Shown here: positions 1 through 10,255 of the stretch, one piece after another
Layout of the letters: each line of letters opens with the position of its first letter
How positions within the stretch are numbered: position 1 is the first letter of the stretch
Assembly (NCBI RefSeq): GCF_000499845.2
Contig: NC_023755.2
Coordinates: forward strand, 30,606,698 to 30,670,697
Length of the DNA stretch: 64,000 nt
Direction of reading: 5' to 3'
DNA from: Phaseolus vulgaris
Taxonomy: Eukaryota; Streptophyta; Magnoliopsida; Fabales; Fabaceae
Notes under the pieces: generated by a model
What the model was told of the DNA's origin: nothing
The model's database searches: none
The model's input: only the letters and a program-made list of their open reading frames with translations
Position numbers and translations under genes: made by a program

Positions 1-160
1 TACCTGTGGGTATCGGGGAGGCGATGACCGTCGGTATTGGGTTGGCGACGCCCACGACATCTCGTCCGTCGTCGCCCTTTACGTCCTTCCTGGCAACGCC
101 TCGGGCGTTACCTTTATTTCGTTATTGACCTTAATCCTTGCCTTGGTCACCGCCTGATAA
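1..160 (+). repeat. LTR-tail relic upstream of the TatA antisense gene
   Basis: This stretch matches TatB 37010-37170. Its motifs recall the right-hand part of the TatA/TatB LTR: a 'CTACC..GGGTATCGGGGA' block, GGCGACGCC units and a 'GGTCA(A/C)CGCCTGATA' block equivalent to the LTR's 'AGTCAACGCCCTGATA'. The terminal GGGACGGTACA and the polypurine tract are absent. I read it as a decayed LTR end left inside the element. Confidence 0.55.
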
Positions 161-600
161 CAGCGAAGAGCCCAAGGCTTTGCCTGTGCCATCCACGTGG
201 CGCTCCTTGTATAGCTGATGGGACCTTCTGTCATTCGACTTGATCCACGTGGCGCTGCTTGTATGGTTGATGGGGTGTCTAGTCATTCCACTTTCTAACT
301 CCTGCTGTAACCCTGGCTCACTTTCGACGGCGATCGTACCCCTGGATATTCTGTTGACGGGACATTTTCTGATTTAAGCCAGAGGTGCCAGCATCAACCT
401 TTCATCTTCCACCACGTGTATCAATCGTGCGGTGCATCCATTCACGTCGTTTGGCGCTCTAACCGCTTTATTTAATTCTTCAAGCTCTGGAACTATCTTC
501 ATCGTTTTCTCACTTCTCATAACCTACTTGCGTTCTTTATTCTTGCACCCTTTCTTCTCTGTCAAAGGGCTGTTCTAACCTTCACTCCCCTCGCTCAACC
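161..600 (+). promoter_or_regulatory. Probable promoter region of TatA antisense gene (aORF-b)
   Basis: It contains three perfect CACGTG G-boxes (194-199, 246-251, 413-418), two of them in CCACGTGGCGCT repeats. A TATA-like TTTATTTAA lies near 468. The block 'CAGCGAAGAGCCCAAGGCTTTGCC' region and 'GACATTTTCTGA' have counterparts next to the polypurine tract of TatB (33385-33510), so this is a duplicated copy of the LTR-adjacent antisense promoter. Promoter function is inferred from position and motifs. Confidence 0.45.
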
Positions 601-647
601 CTTGCATTTCTAGCCACCCTGATCTTGCTGAAGAATGTCTTCTCACG

Positions 648-1596
648 ATGCTTCGCCAGGGTCCGTCCAAAGACTTGTACCCTTGGGCCTCGAGCGAACT
701 TCTTGATGAGTGTTCATGCTTGCTATCCACCAGGGTCGTACGAGAACACAAAGGGGAGTTGTGTTCTTACGACCACCGGGCCTTCGCGAGGAGGCACGAC
801 GACGACATCGCATTGCTCCCATGCACTCTGGGGGAGCCAGTGTGTGGCGACGAACGGGCCAACAACGGGGTCCCTTTCTTTTACTTTTACCAGGTGGTGT
901 TCAAGACCATCGGGGTGCGCTTACCCTTCTCCTGGTTCGAGAAGGAACTGCTGACGGAGATCAACGTGGCTCCGGCCCAGCTATACCCCAACAGCTGGGC
1001 CTTTGTCAAGGCCTTCGATGTCCTCTTTGGGTTTCTGGGTTGTGCACCCTCGGTTGACCTCTTTCTTCACTTTTTTGAGGTGAAGAGACAGAGACACAAC
1101 CTCTGGGTAACTCTCAGCAATGTACCCGGAAGAGTTCTCTTCACGCCTTTTCAAACTCGTTCACGGGGTGGAAAGGCCGGTTCTTCAAGATCTGTTGTAC
1201 TGATCTTGTTCCCGACGCCCTCGATGGGTTTCCGTTGTACTGGGTGAGAGAGGAAAAGGTCCTCAAAGCCAAACCCCTCAAGAATCTGGCTCCAAGTGAT
1301 CAAATAGCTTGCCGGATTCTTGCTGAGGCGGGAGGTTTTGACTCTGCTACGGTGATCAGCTTGGAGATCAACGCTAGGACTCTTGAGAAGTACATATGTG
1401 AGAACCACTGCCTTGGGCAACTTCGGCCTTCGTTACTTTCTAACTGTGTCTGTCTTCCTTTACGGTGTCGCTAATACATCTGTTCCTTTTGTGCAGGTTC
1501 GAAATAGGCCAAGAAAAGAGGACACGACTTACTCGAGCGCTGCGGGCTGGGAAAGGGGCTTCGCCTTCCTCCAGTGATGACTCTGATGAGCGCTGA
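648..1596 (+). pseudogene. TatA aORF-b: antisense 'putative gypsy type transposon' protein, frameshifted
   Basis: The protein family is the plant-only 'putative gypsy type transposon' domain (Pfam Transposase_28) found as an antisense ORF in Tat elements; its biochemical role is unknown. The reading frame from 648 carries the hallmark blocks YPWASSELLDE, LPFSWFEKELLTEIN, APAQLYPNSWAFV and VDLFLHFFEVKR. A one-base deletion relative to TatB near 1161 shifts the frame, which resumes in another frame through LAPSDQIACRILAEAGG to about 1397. A GT-AG intron (1398-1496, 99 bp) matches TatB's. Exon 2 (1497-1596) is a short Ser/Asp-rich tail; here it lacks one A present in TatB, which puts a stop in the spliced frame. 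Start choice at 648 is tentative; an out-of-frame ATG lies at 634. Confidence 0.7.
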
Positions 1597-1979
1597 GAAG
1601 TGGCTTGTTTGTGTTTTTGCATTTTGTACTGAACATTGCTTGTAACAACAACTTTTCAATATCATAATTCTTTACAACACCACTTTACTTTGCATATGCT
1701 TCATATACCGCGCGACTTCCTTTCATCTCGTTCTGCCAACGATGCATGCTTTTACTTGGGCGACGCCTTATTTCTGGGCGACGCCTTCTTCCTTGGCGAC
1801 ACCATGGCCTAGGCGGCGCATCACATTACTTCTAACAAGGGAAAATAATGGCTGAAAACCAAAGCACTTCTTTTTCTCAACTGGTTATTCCATTCATTAG
1901 GGTGACCTCATTAAAAAACCCCCAAAAGGGGAAAAAGAGCGTCCCCTTCAACTAGACTGTTACATGCTGCTTACATAAA
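1597..1979. repeat. Spacer between aORF-b and pol with GCGACGCC repeats
   Basis: No gene is visible. Positions 1757-1815 carry four imperfect copies of a GGCGACGCC-centred unit, the same motif seen in the LTRs. Downstream, 1900-1980 is the 3'-UTR side of the minus-strand pol gene. The matching TatB segment (38235-38646) has one extra repeat copy. Confidence 0.6.
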
Positions 1980-3719
1980 TCAACTGAAATAAAATTTTAA
2001 GTTGGCTGCATTCCAACTGCGCGGGATAGGGCCCCCATCTAAAGTCTCCAGGTTGTACGAACCGTTGCCCTTAGCCTCAGTAACTCTGAAGGGCCCGGTC
2101 CACTTGGGAGACAGCTTATTCTCCAACTCGTAAGGGTGAGCTTTCCTCATCACCAGGTCGCCCACCTGAAACTGTCGTGGCTTTACTTTAGAGCTATATT
2201 GCCGCTCCACTCTTCTCTTCATCGCTTCTGCTTTTATTCTAGCTTCTTCCCTGGCCTCTTCTAGTAGATCTAGGTTTACCCGTCTTTCCTCGTTAGACTC
2301 CTCCACCACAAAGTTTTGAAAACGCGGTGAGCTTTCGTGTATTTCTACTGGAATCATCGCGTCCGACCCGTACACCAAACTGAACGGCGTCTCCATAGTA
2401 GAGGATTGGGGCGTGGTGTGGTATGCCCACACAATTCTTGGCACCTCTTCCGCCCACGCTCCTTTGGCCTTCTCTAACCTTCTTTTTAACCCTCTCAGCA
2501 GAACTCTGTTTGCTGACTCTACTTGTCCATTGGTCTGGGGGTGTTCGACCGACGCGAACACTTGCTTGATTCCCACTTCAGCGCACAGATTTCTCAACTG
2601 CTGACTGGCGAACTGGGTCCCGTTGTCAGATATCAGGCGCCTGGGTACGCCAAAGCGACACACGATGTTTCTCCACACAAAATGTTGTACCTTATGCGCA
2701 GTGATTTGTGCCACGGGTTCTGCCTCTATCCACTTGGTGAAGTATTCGATGGCGACAATCAGATACTTCATCTGCCTGATTGCCAGTGGGAAAGGGCCCA
2801 GGATGTCAATACCCCATGTGTGGAAAGGCCACGGGCTGTATATGGACCGCAACTCTTCAGGCGGCGCCTTGTGCCAGTCGGCATGCTTTTGGCATTGCCT
2901 ACACCGTTGGACGTGCCGTGCGCAATCTTCTTTCACTGTTGGCCAGAAGAACCCTGCGCGTATTACCTTGGAGGCTAAGGATCTTCCTCCTACATGGCTT
3001 CCGCAGATGCCTTCGTGTAGCTCTGCCATTATCCTGGTGCACTCATCGCCACTGACACATGTTAGGATAGGGTGAGTGAAACCGTGCCTGAACAACACCC
3101 CATCCACCAAGGTATATCTTACGGCGTTCCTTTTGATTTTCTTACCCTCTTCAGGGTCTACTGGAAGGGCCCCATCCGCCAGGTACCGTTTATAAGGCGT
3201 CATCCAGGTATCTCCCGTGGACAGGACACAAACCTGCATCTGCTCTTCCTCAGACACACCCGCGTATATACTGATGCGGGGCGCCCTCTGCGTATCTTGG
3301 GTTAATGAAGAATGACTCCTCGGCCTTCCCCTTGATGCATAAATCTGGAGGACATCCACCCTGTTGTCTTCCACGAATCGACGCGGAGCTTTGAGGGTCT
3401 CCTGGATCACCGTCCTCTGTCTACCCCCCTTGCCTGAGCTGGCCAGCTTTGCAAGCAGGTCAGCTCTGGCATTCTGCTCCCTCGGGACGTGTATCAACTC
3501 AAGAGCGTTGAATGCCCCTCTCAACAACTGGACGTATTTGAGATACGCCGCCATCTGTGGGTCCTTCGCCTGGAACCCACCCGACACCTGCCCCGTGACC
3601 AACTGGGAGTCGCTCTTCACCAGGAGGTTCTGTGCGCCCATCTCTTTGGCCAAGAGCATTCCTGCAATCAAGGCTTCGTATTCTGCTTGGTTGTTACTTG
3701 CCTTGAAGGCAAAACGCAA
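1980..3719 (-). pseudogene. TatA pol, 3' part: end of second RNase H and integrase
   Basis: This is the C-terminal continuation of the polyprotein, in the same frame as the upstream part but separated by an in-frame TAG at about 3720 (CAG in TatB). The first 130 residues finish an archaeal-type RNase H (SNNQAEYEALIAG, KSDSQLVTGQV, REQNARADLLAKLAS). Integrase follows: a zinc-binding HHCC region (HEGICGSHVGG to CRQCQKHADWH) and the catalytic core with WGIDILGPF, SDNGTQFAS and HPQTNGQVESANR supplying the D, D and E. The C-terminus (PYELENKLSPKWTGPFRV) is the usual integrase tail without a chromodomain. Integrase joins the cDNA to host DNA. Confidence 0.88.
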
Positions 3720-3722
3720 GGC

Positions 3723-6365
3723 CTACTCGATTAGTATGCCGTCGGGTCCTTCCAGCACTATTCCCGCACCACTCCCTTGCTGGTTTGAGGAACCATCGAC
3801 CGAGAGCAGCCACTGTGAACCCGCTTCCACCTCTTGCTCACCTCCGGGCGAAAGTTCTGCTACAAAATCCGCATACACCTGCCCCTTAATGGATCCTCTA
3901 GGCTCGTACTGTATGTCGAATTCTGACAGTTCCACAGCCCAGCGTACCATTCTTCCTGCCACATCGGGCTTCTGCAGCACCTTCTGTATGGGGAGGTTGG
4001 TCATTACCACCACCATGAAACTGTGAAAGTAATGACGGAGCCTCCTAGCCGAGAACACTACCGCCAGTGCCGCCTTCTCCAGCGCCTGGTACCTTGTCTC
4101 AGCTCCCTGTAAGGCTTTGCTTACAAAGTAGATGGGCTTCTGACTCTGGCTATGCTCTTGTACCAACACCGAACTGATGGCCCTATCTGTTACAGTAAAA
4201 TACAAACGGAGGGGCACGCCCGTTACCAGTTTGCAGAGAACCGGAGGCGTCGCCAGGTACTCCTTTAGTTTAACGAAAGCCGCTTCGCATTCCTCAGTCC
4301 ATGCAAAGCGACTGTTTCTCTTGAGGCACTGGAAGTATGGGTGCCCCTTTTCTCCTCCAGCGGAAACAAACCTCGAGAGCGCCGCCATCCGCCCTGTCAA
4401 CTGTTGAACCTCCTTTACCGATGTCGGGCTCCGCATGGCAATAATGGCCGCACATTTGTCGGGGTTTGCTTCTATACCCCTCTCGGTGAGCAGAAAACCC
4501 AAGAATTTACCGGCCTCTACCCCAAAAACACACTTCTCGGGGTTCAACTTGAGGCGGTACTTGGATATCGTGTTGAACAATTCCTCCAAGTCTGCCATGT
4601 GCTGTATCCTGTTCTGCGACGCCACCACCATGTCGTCCACATAGGCGTATACATTTCTCCCGAGCATTGGCGCCAAGACCTTATCCATTAACCTCTGGTA
4701 CGTGGCGCCCGCGTTTTTGAGTCCAAAAGGCATCACCTTATAGCAATAACCGCATGTTTCAGTCATGAACGCAGTTTTGCTCTCGTCCCTGGGGTGCATC
4801 TTGATTTGGTTATAACCTGAGAAGGCGTCCAGGAAGCTTAACACTTTGCTGCCAGACGCGCTGTCCACTAGGGCGTCAATGCTGGGCAGCGGATAGGAAT
4901 CCTTCGGGCACGCCTTATTCAGGTCCATGAAGTCAACGCACATTCTCCATTTCCCGTTTGCCTTCTTCACCAGAACGACATTGGCGAGCCACTCAGGGTA
5001 CTGAATCTCCCTAATGTGGCCAGCACTCAGTAGCTTCTGCATTTCGTCTTTCACCACCTGTTGTCGCTCCTCATTGAATTTCCTCCTTCTCTGACGCACG
5101 GGGCGAACCGTGGCGTCCATGCTGAGGTGGTGGCACAGAAAATCGGGGTCGATGCCCGGCATGTCCGAGGCGGACCACGCGAAGGCATCCATGTGGCGCG
5201 AAATCACCTCCGCCACCCCTTCCCGTTCTTCTGGGTTTAGCGAGCTTCCTAACTTGAAAGCTTTGCCGCCAATCTCCCTCTCAAGGATGTTGGTCGCGGG
5301 TTGCTCCCTATTATCATCATCGGCGGGCGCCGCTTCTTCTACGGGCGCCGCCTCCTCCACGTGCGCTTCCTCCATTGGCGCATCTGCTTCGGGCGTCGCC
5401 CTTTCTGCTATGGGCTCTTCGGGGGTCTGCCTAGCGAGCGTCGCCTCGATCATCGTTGCGTCCGCGATCGGTGGACGCTCGTACACCATGAAAACGCCTC
5501 TCTTCGTCTTCAGGCTGTTTTCGTAGCATTTTCTTGCCTCCTCTTGGTCTGATCTGATGACTATCACCCGGCCACTGAGGTCCGGTAGCTTCATCTTCAT
5601 GTGCCGGGTGGAGGATATTGCACTCAGACGGTTTAGCGCTGGTCTGCCCAGCAAAATGTTATAGGCAGAATTGGCGTTAAAGACGAGGTACCGAATGCTC
5701 TCTGTTCGGGAGGCCTCTCCGTCCGTGAACGTAGTCCTCAACTCCAGGTACCCCCGGACCTCTATCTGGTTATCCCCGAACCCATACAAACATCCCGCAT
5801 AGGGACTCAGTAGATCGGGGGACAACCGTAACTTATTAAAAGTCGACAGGAACATGACGTCTGCCGAGCTTCCTTGATCAACAAGCACTCGGTGGACCTT
5901 TCTCCCAGCCGTGACGACCGAGATGACAACGGGATCGTTGTCATGGGGCACCACATCTCGGAGATCCCTTCTTGTGAACACAATATCTGACTCCCAGGGC
6001 TCCCCCGAGAGCCTCTCTTCGATTGAATTTACCCCCCTAGCGTATTTCTTCCGCTGGGAGGCGGTGGGTCCTCCGCCGGAAAAACCTCCAGCAATGGTGT
6101 GGACCTCGCCAAGCACAGGCATCTCGTGTGCTGGCTCATCTGCCGGCGACGGCAGGGTGGCGGTCGTGGTGGACTCTGCGACATAATCTTTCAAAAACCC
6201 AGTCCTCACCAACTCATCTAGCTGGTAACCCAACGACAGGCAATTATCAATTTGGTGCCCGAAAGCCTCGTGAAATTCGCACCAAGAGTCTTTACGGGGC
6301 CCTAGCACCTTGTCGGTCTTCGCCGGTCGCCTCAGCCTCTCGGCTATGTTGGGCACGACGATCAA
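3723..6365 (-). pseudogene. TatA pol, 5' part: protease, reverse transcriptase, RNase H
   Basis: Domains in order: a CX2HX4HX4C zinc knuckle (CEFHEAFGHQIDNC), aspartic protease with VDQGSSADV, a Glu/Ala/Pro-rich linker, reverse transcriptase (GKWRMCVDF, FSGYNQIKMHP, VMPFGLKNAG, YVDD catalytic motif), a Ty3-type RNase H (YFTVTDRAISSVL) and the start of a second RNase H (LLSVDGSSNQQGSGAG). Two RNase H domains in series are diagnostic for Tat. It converts element RNA to cDNA in virus-like particles. The zinc knuckle and protease join gag in one frame in TatB; here a single extra C near 6367 separates them. Confidence 0.9.
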
Positions 6366-7380
6366 ATCCCTTCAACTCGACCACGAAGTTGTGCCTCGCC
6401 GGTCTTGCTCTTTCTCTGGTGGGGCGTTCGCCTCCTGCGGTGCCCCGAGGCTGGGGCTTTCTGGCCTCGTAGGGACGTCTCGCCTCTGGCTTCTTTCTCC
6501 CCGTCGTGGTCTCATTGACTCTGACGGGTTGAACTCGCGCCGGTCCCCTCGGGCGTGAGGGCACGGCACTGGTGCGCTTCACACATACCTCCCCTTCCGA
6601 AGCAATATGCTCCACCGCCCTACGCCGTAATTCAGCGAAAGTCCTGGGGCGATTGCGGATAATAGATTCTCCAAAGGGCCCTGGGCATACGCCTTTCACA
6701 AATGCGTACACGATCATAGGCTCCTCCGTGGTACCAACTTTCACGACCTGGGCCCCGAAGCGATTGATATACTCCTTCAGGGTCTCCCCTTGATACTGCT
6801 TCACGTCAAACAGGTCGTAGGAGACCGGCGACGGGGCCTTGTTGGCCAAATACTGTTCTCTGAATAACCGCGACAACTGGTGGAAAGATGTGATATGGCC
6901 CTCGGGAAGGCTGATGAACCAGTCCATAGCCATCCCGGTCAGGGAGCTCATGAAGAGCTTGCACTTGGCGGCATCAGAGCCGCCTATCGGGACCATCTGC
7001 GTGTGGAACGCCGCGAGGTGCGTCTCCGGGTCCTCCATCCCAGTGAAAATTGCCTTAGGTCCCGCGAACGTGTTCGGGATTGCTGCGTCTAGGATCTCCT
7101 GCGAGAACGGAGTGGAAAACTCCCTTGGTGGGGAGTGATTCCCCACCTCGTCATGCCCAGGCCGCCTCCTATCGTTTCTCAGGCCCTGGCGCAACTCCTC
7201 ATTCACGTGGTGGAGCTCTTCGTTGCGCTCATGCGAGGCGTCAAGATCTGCCTGCATGCGCTCCTGCTCCATCTTCGAATCCGCCATGTCCTGCTGCAAC
7301 CCCCTCATTATTTTCAGGACCTGCTGCATGGATAGGTCTGCGGGGGCTGCGCGCGCTGATCTTCGTATGGTGGGGGCCAT
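6292..7380 (-). pseudogene. TatA gag
   Basis: This is the capsid/nucleocapsid precursor that packages element RNA. The start is the ATG at 7380 (MAPTIRRSARAA); the open frame continues upstream to 7524, but that part lies in the untranslated leader and LTR. A heptad-like stretch (MQQVLKIMRGLQQDMADSKMEQ) is followed by the Retrotrans_gag core (IPNTFAGPKAIFTGMEDPETHLAAF, LFREQYLANK, YINRFGAQVVKV) and an Arg/Pro-rich RNA-binding tail. The one-base insertion near 6367 takes the ribosome out of the pol frame, so the last residues are not genuine. Confidence 0.85.
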
Positions 7381-7461
7381 TGTCACTCCAACCTCCTTCA
7401 GCACTACCGTAACCTGATAGATTTTCACGAACTTGTGTGATGGGACTGATGTTTTATATCG

Positions 7462-7481
7462 GCCCCACGGTGGGCGCCAAA
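7462..7481 (-). other. Primer-binding site of TatA
   Basis: Directly inside the 5' LTR the minus strand reads TTTGGCGCCCACCGTGGGGC. It begins with TGGCGCC, as expected for a plant tRNA 3' end complement. I did not assign the tRNA. Confidence 0.75.
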
Positions 7482-8674
7482 TGTTCCGTCCGGTTGACCG
7501 GGACGTCTTCGTGCGCGACCTCAACCGTCAGCTAAGGACTTCTTCCCACTGATTGCCTGTGAATTCCTGCAAAAAAGAGGACAAAGAGGCGCCCTAGCGG
7601 CCGTTTGCACTCCGACGCTCAAGTCAGCCAGCAAGAAACACCAAAACTGTCCACCCACGTATCTGAGCACCGTGTATGGCACTCTGAAGGTGGTAAAAGA
7701 AACTGTGTATATGTGTGTGTGTGTTGTCCCCTTCAGGCAAAAGTATTCTCCAGTCACTTGTACGTAGTCCTCAAGCATGGGCAAGCAACCAGAGAGTCTC
7801 CTAAATTTGTCGAAGGTTCCAACCCTTTTTCCGACATTCCCAGCGCTATTTAAACTGCCCTCGCATTTAAAGCGCCTTAAAGCGCTTTTAATCTCAAACG
7901 TAACACACTCATTAAAGCGCTTAATTACGAAACGTAGCGCATTTAAGACGTTGAAACGCTCGGGAGCCCTAAATAGTACCTGAATGCTCGAAAGGGAAAC
8001 TGTATTGAATATCTTTAATTACCTGGCACCTGACTAGAGGGTGTTTCTATTCCGGCATTGCTGTCATACACGTGGAGGGCCTCACGACGCCATGACCCCA
8101 TCTGGGGGCGTTTCTGCCCATCTGGGGACGTTTCTACGTGTGGGTCCTCCTGTTTGGGAGTGCTACTGCGCTAGGGGTGGCTTTTTGGGTGCCAACTCAT
8201 GCCCCCAAGTATCTAGCCACTTACTCTGAGAGCGTATCTGCCTTCCTCTCACACCCTGCACCCGGTTATCCTGGGCGTGACCTTCCTCTTGGGTCGTATC
8301 TGTCCCGAAGGCGTCTCTGGGGCGGCAGGGGTGCTTCGCGAGTCAGGCTGCCCTTCACTGGTACTATCACTATGGCCTTGAAGCCACCTTTTCCTTCTCT
8401 TTATCACTTTCCCGAGATATCGGGACTTGAGGCTTTCCCACGACGTCGCTCCCTCCATGGTCTTTCCTACCCATGGGTATCGGGGAACCACACCGTGATT
8501 GCCTTGCTTTTACACTGTTCGATCCGGCGACGCCTTCACCTGGGCGACGCCTTCACCTGGGCGACGCCTTCACCTAGGCGACGCCGTGCCTTAGCGACGC
8601 CTTGAGTTGACTTTGACCTTCCAGTCGTTGACTTTGACCTTGACTTAGTCAACGCCCTTATACGGGACGGTACA
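7482..8674 (-). repeat. TatA 5' LTR (1193 bp)
   Basis: On the plus strand it runs from TGTTCCGTCCGG to CGGGACGGTACA, with 11-bp imperfect inverted ends (TGTtCCGTCC / GGGACGGtACA). It contains a TATA-like TTTAAATAG on the minus strand near 7847-7855, a cluster of TTAAAGCGC motifs (7858-7955), the cross-family 21-bp block at 7607-7627 and a GCGACGCC minisatellite at 8526-8601. It matches the solo LTR at 29836 and both TatB LTRs. Confidence 0.92.
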
Positions 8675-9358
8675 GGTTATAAATATAGCTTCATTTTCAA
8701 ATCAAAAGATAAGAGAAATACAACAAGTATTGATTCAGATTTGAGAAAGAGATTTGATTTTAAGAAAGGATTTTAAAAAAGCAAGATTGCTGTCAAGCTT
8801 TGCTGTGTGATAACAAGTGTTGATCATATGATCTCTAGTTCTGTAAATCCAAGTGCTTTCTATCCTGTTTAGTATCTTGTAATTGTCCATATTACATACT
8901 GTTTGTATTTGAAAACCTGTAAAGACAGAGGGTGTTTTGTCTACAGCTGTGGTGTGTGCAAAGGGGGTGAGTAGGCTTTGTGGGATTCAAAGTCACCTCT
9001 TTATGGTGTGGTTTTTGTAATCTGTGTTTGGTTACATAGTGGAATACTCAGTGGTTTGACCGAGGACTGGATGTAGCTCAGGGTTGAGTGAATCAGTATA
9101 AACTTCTGTGTGTAAATCTCTCTTTCTCTCAAACTCTCTAACTGTTTGATATTTCGCTGCCATAAACAACGGATTAAATCGTGACTTTAATCGATTGAAA
9201 TTTTGATAACTGTTTTTGTTAGATTGTTTGATTGCACTTCTTAAAGTTCTTATCTGAGTTGTTTGTTAAGAATTCATTATTCATTCTAAAGAAAGTTTTT
9301 GCGAAAATCTTTTATAAAAAATTCACCCCCTCTCTTGTTTAAGCCATCATTTCTAACA
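8675..9358 (+). repeat. Sirevirus-type copia LTR, 3' part, cut by TatA
   Basis: It matches the 3' two-thirds of the copia LTRs at 31503 and of the reverse copies at 12153 and 17808: a TATA box TATAAATA (8678-8685), CAACAAGTATTGAT, the AAAGACAGAGGGTG block, GTGAGTAGGCTTTGTGGG, and the end AAGCCATCATTTCTAACA. The LTR start must lie left of TatA, outside the window. The following 'ATCAAGAGAG' resembles the degraded primer-site region of this family. Confidence 0.75.
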
Positions 9359-9978
9359 ATCAAGAGAGAGACCAAAATGATTAAAAGTTTTTCAAGATTG
9401 CAAGATTGCTTTAGGCTTTGATTTGGTTAAGAGTGGAATAGGAACTGTTGTAATCCTTTTGTATCAGGTGTGATCACTCCCGTTCTTACTTGTATTTCAT
9501 TTCATATTTGCTAAACTTGTAAGGTACTGGTGTCTATAGTCAGAGGGTGTTCTGACTTGTAGTGTTTGTGTATCAAAGAGGGTGAGTGTTGTTGAAGGGT
9601 TCAAGATCACCTCTTTAGTTTTTGTGTTTTGTAATTTGTTGTTGATTACTTAGTAGAATACCAGAGGTTTCTAGGGACTGGATGTAGGTCTTGGTGTAAG
9701 AGTGAACCAATATAAACATTGTGTTTGAATCTCTCTAGCCCTCATTGCTTTAAAACTGTTTGATTTGTGTTTTTGTAAATTGCTGATAAAAACAATCGGT
9801 AGATTTGCATAAACAACCGATTGATTTTCTGGAATCAATTTAAAACAATTTTGTTTCTTGGCTGATCTGATTGCTTCTTCTGTGATTCTGCATTATTCTT
9901 CATTCTTGTCTAGTATTTTCGAAAATCTTTCATTAAACAATTCACCCTCCTCTTGTTTAAAGCCTTTAATTCTAATAG
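9359..9978 (+). repeat. Second, diverged copia LTR relic
   Basis: It repeats the same order of blocks as 8675-9358 (GCAAGATTGCTTTAGGC, CAGAGGGTGTTCTGAC, GTGAGTGTTGTTG..CACCTCTTTAG, AACCAATATAAAC, TTCACCCTCCTCTTGTTTAAAGCC) with many differences, so it is a related but older LTR in tandem. It ends at about 9976 with TTCTAATA, a decayed form of TTCTAACA. No coding capacity. Confidence 0.6.
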
Positions 9979-10255
9979 AAAGTCTATGTGGTCTATGTGG
10001 ACACATTTGTGCCCAAAATATGATATATAACAATACTACACTTGTACAATGCAAACTGGCTTACACAAAAAGGAAAATTGAAATTTCTTGTATTCCATTA
10101 AAATGATACATGAATTAAATAACTTAGATCAAACTCAAATTACTTCCATTCATCAAACAAATGTATATATTGTTCACGTGTACTCATAATAAGTCACACA
10201 TTTTTGTAAATGAAAACCAAACTGTATAATTACAACAAAAAATACATCATCATGA

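Larger units (their letters stand above)
1..8674 (-). mobile_element. TatA: Ty3/gypsy Tat-lineage LTR retrotransposon, 3' part truncated by window edge
   Basis: The element is transcribed leftwards. The order from right to left is 5' LTR (7482-8674), primer-binding site, gag, protease, reverse transcriptase, RNase H, a second RNase H, integrase, a spacer with GCGACGCC repeats, then a plus-strand antisense gene. The 3' LTR and, by analogy with TatB, a first antisense gene lie beyond the left edge. Dual RNase H domains and antisense ORFs near the 3' LTR are known traits of plant Tat elements. The copy is dead: there is a one-base insertion between gag and pol near 6367 and a TAG stop at about 3720. 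It inserted into a copia LTR that resumes at 8675; the 5-bp target repeat would be GGTTA, but the other side is not visible. Confidence 0.9.

Noticed and set aside
3364..4026. Long plus-strand open frames opposite pol (also at 40031-40699, 40825-41358 and 42813-43202)
   Set aside because: They are shadows of the conserved minus-strand pol codons; they carry no domain and follow pol's codon pattern.
8249..8491. Minus-strand 80-residue frame in the TatA LTR
   Set aside because: It is not kept in the other LTR copies and has no domain.
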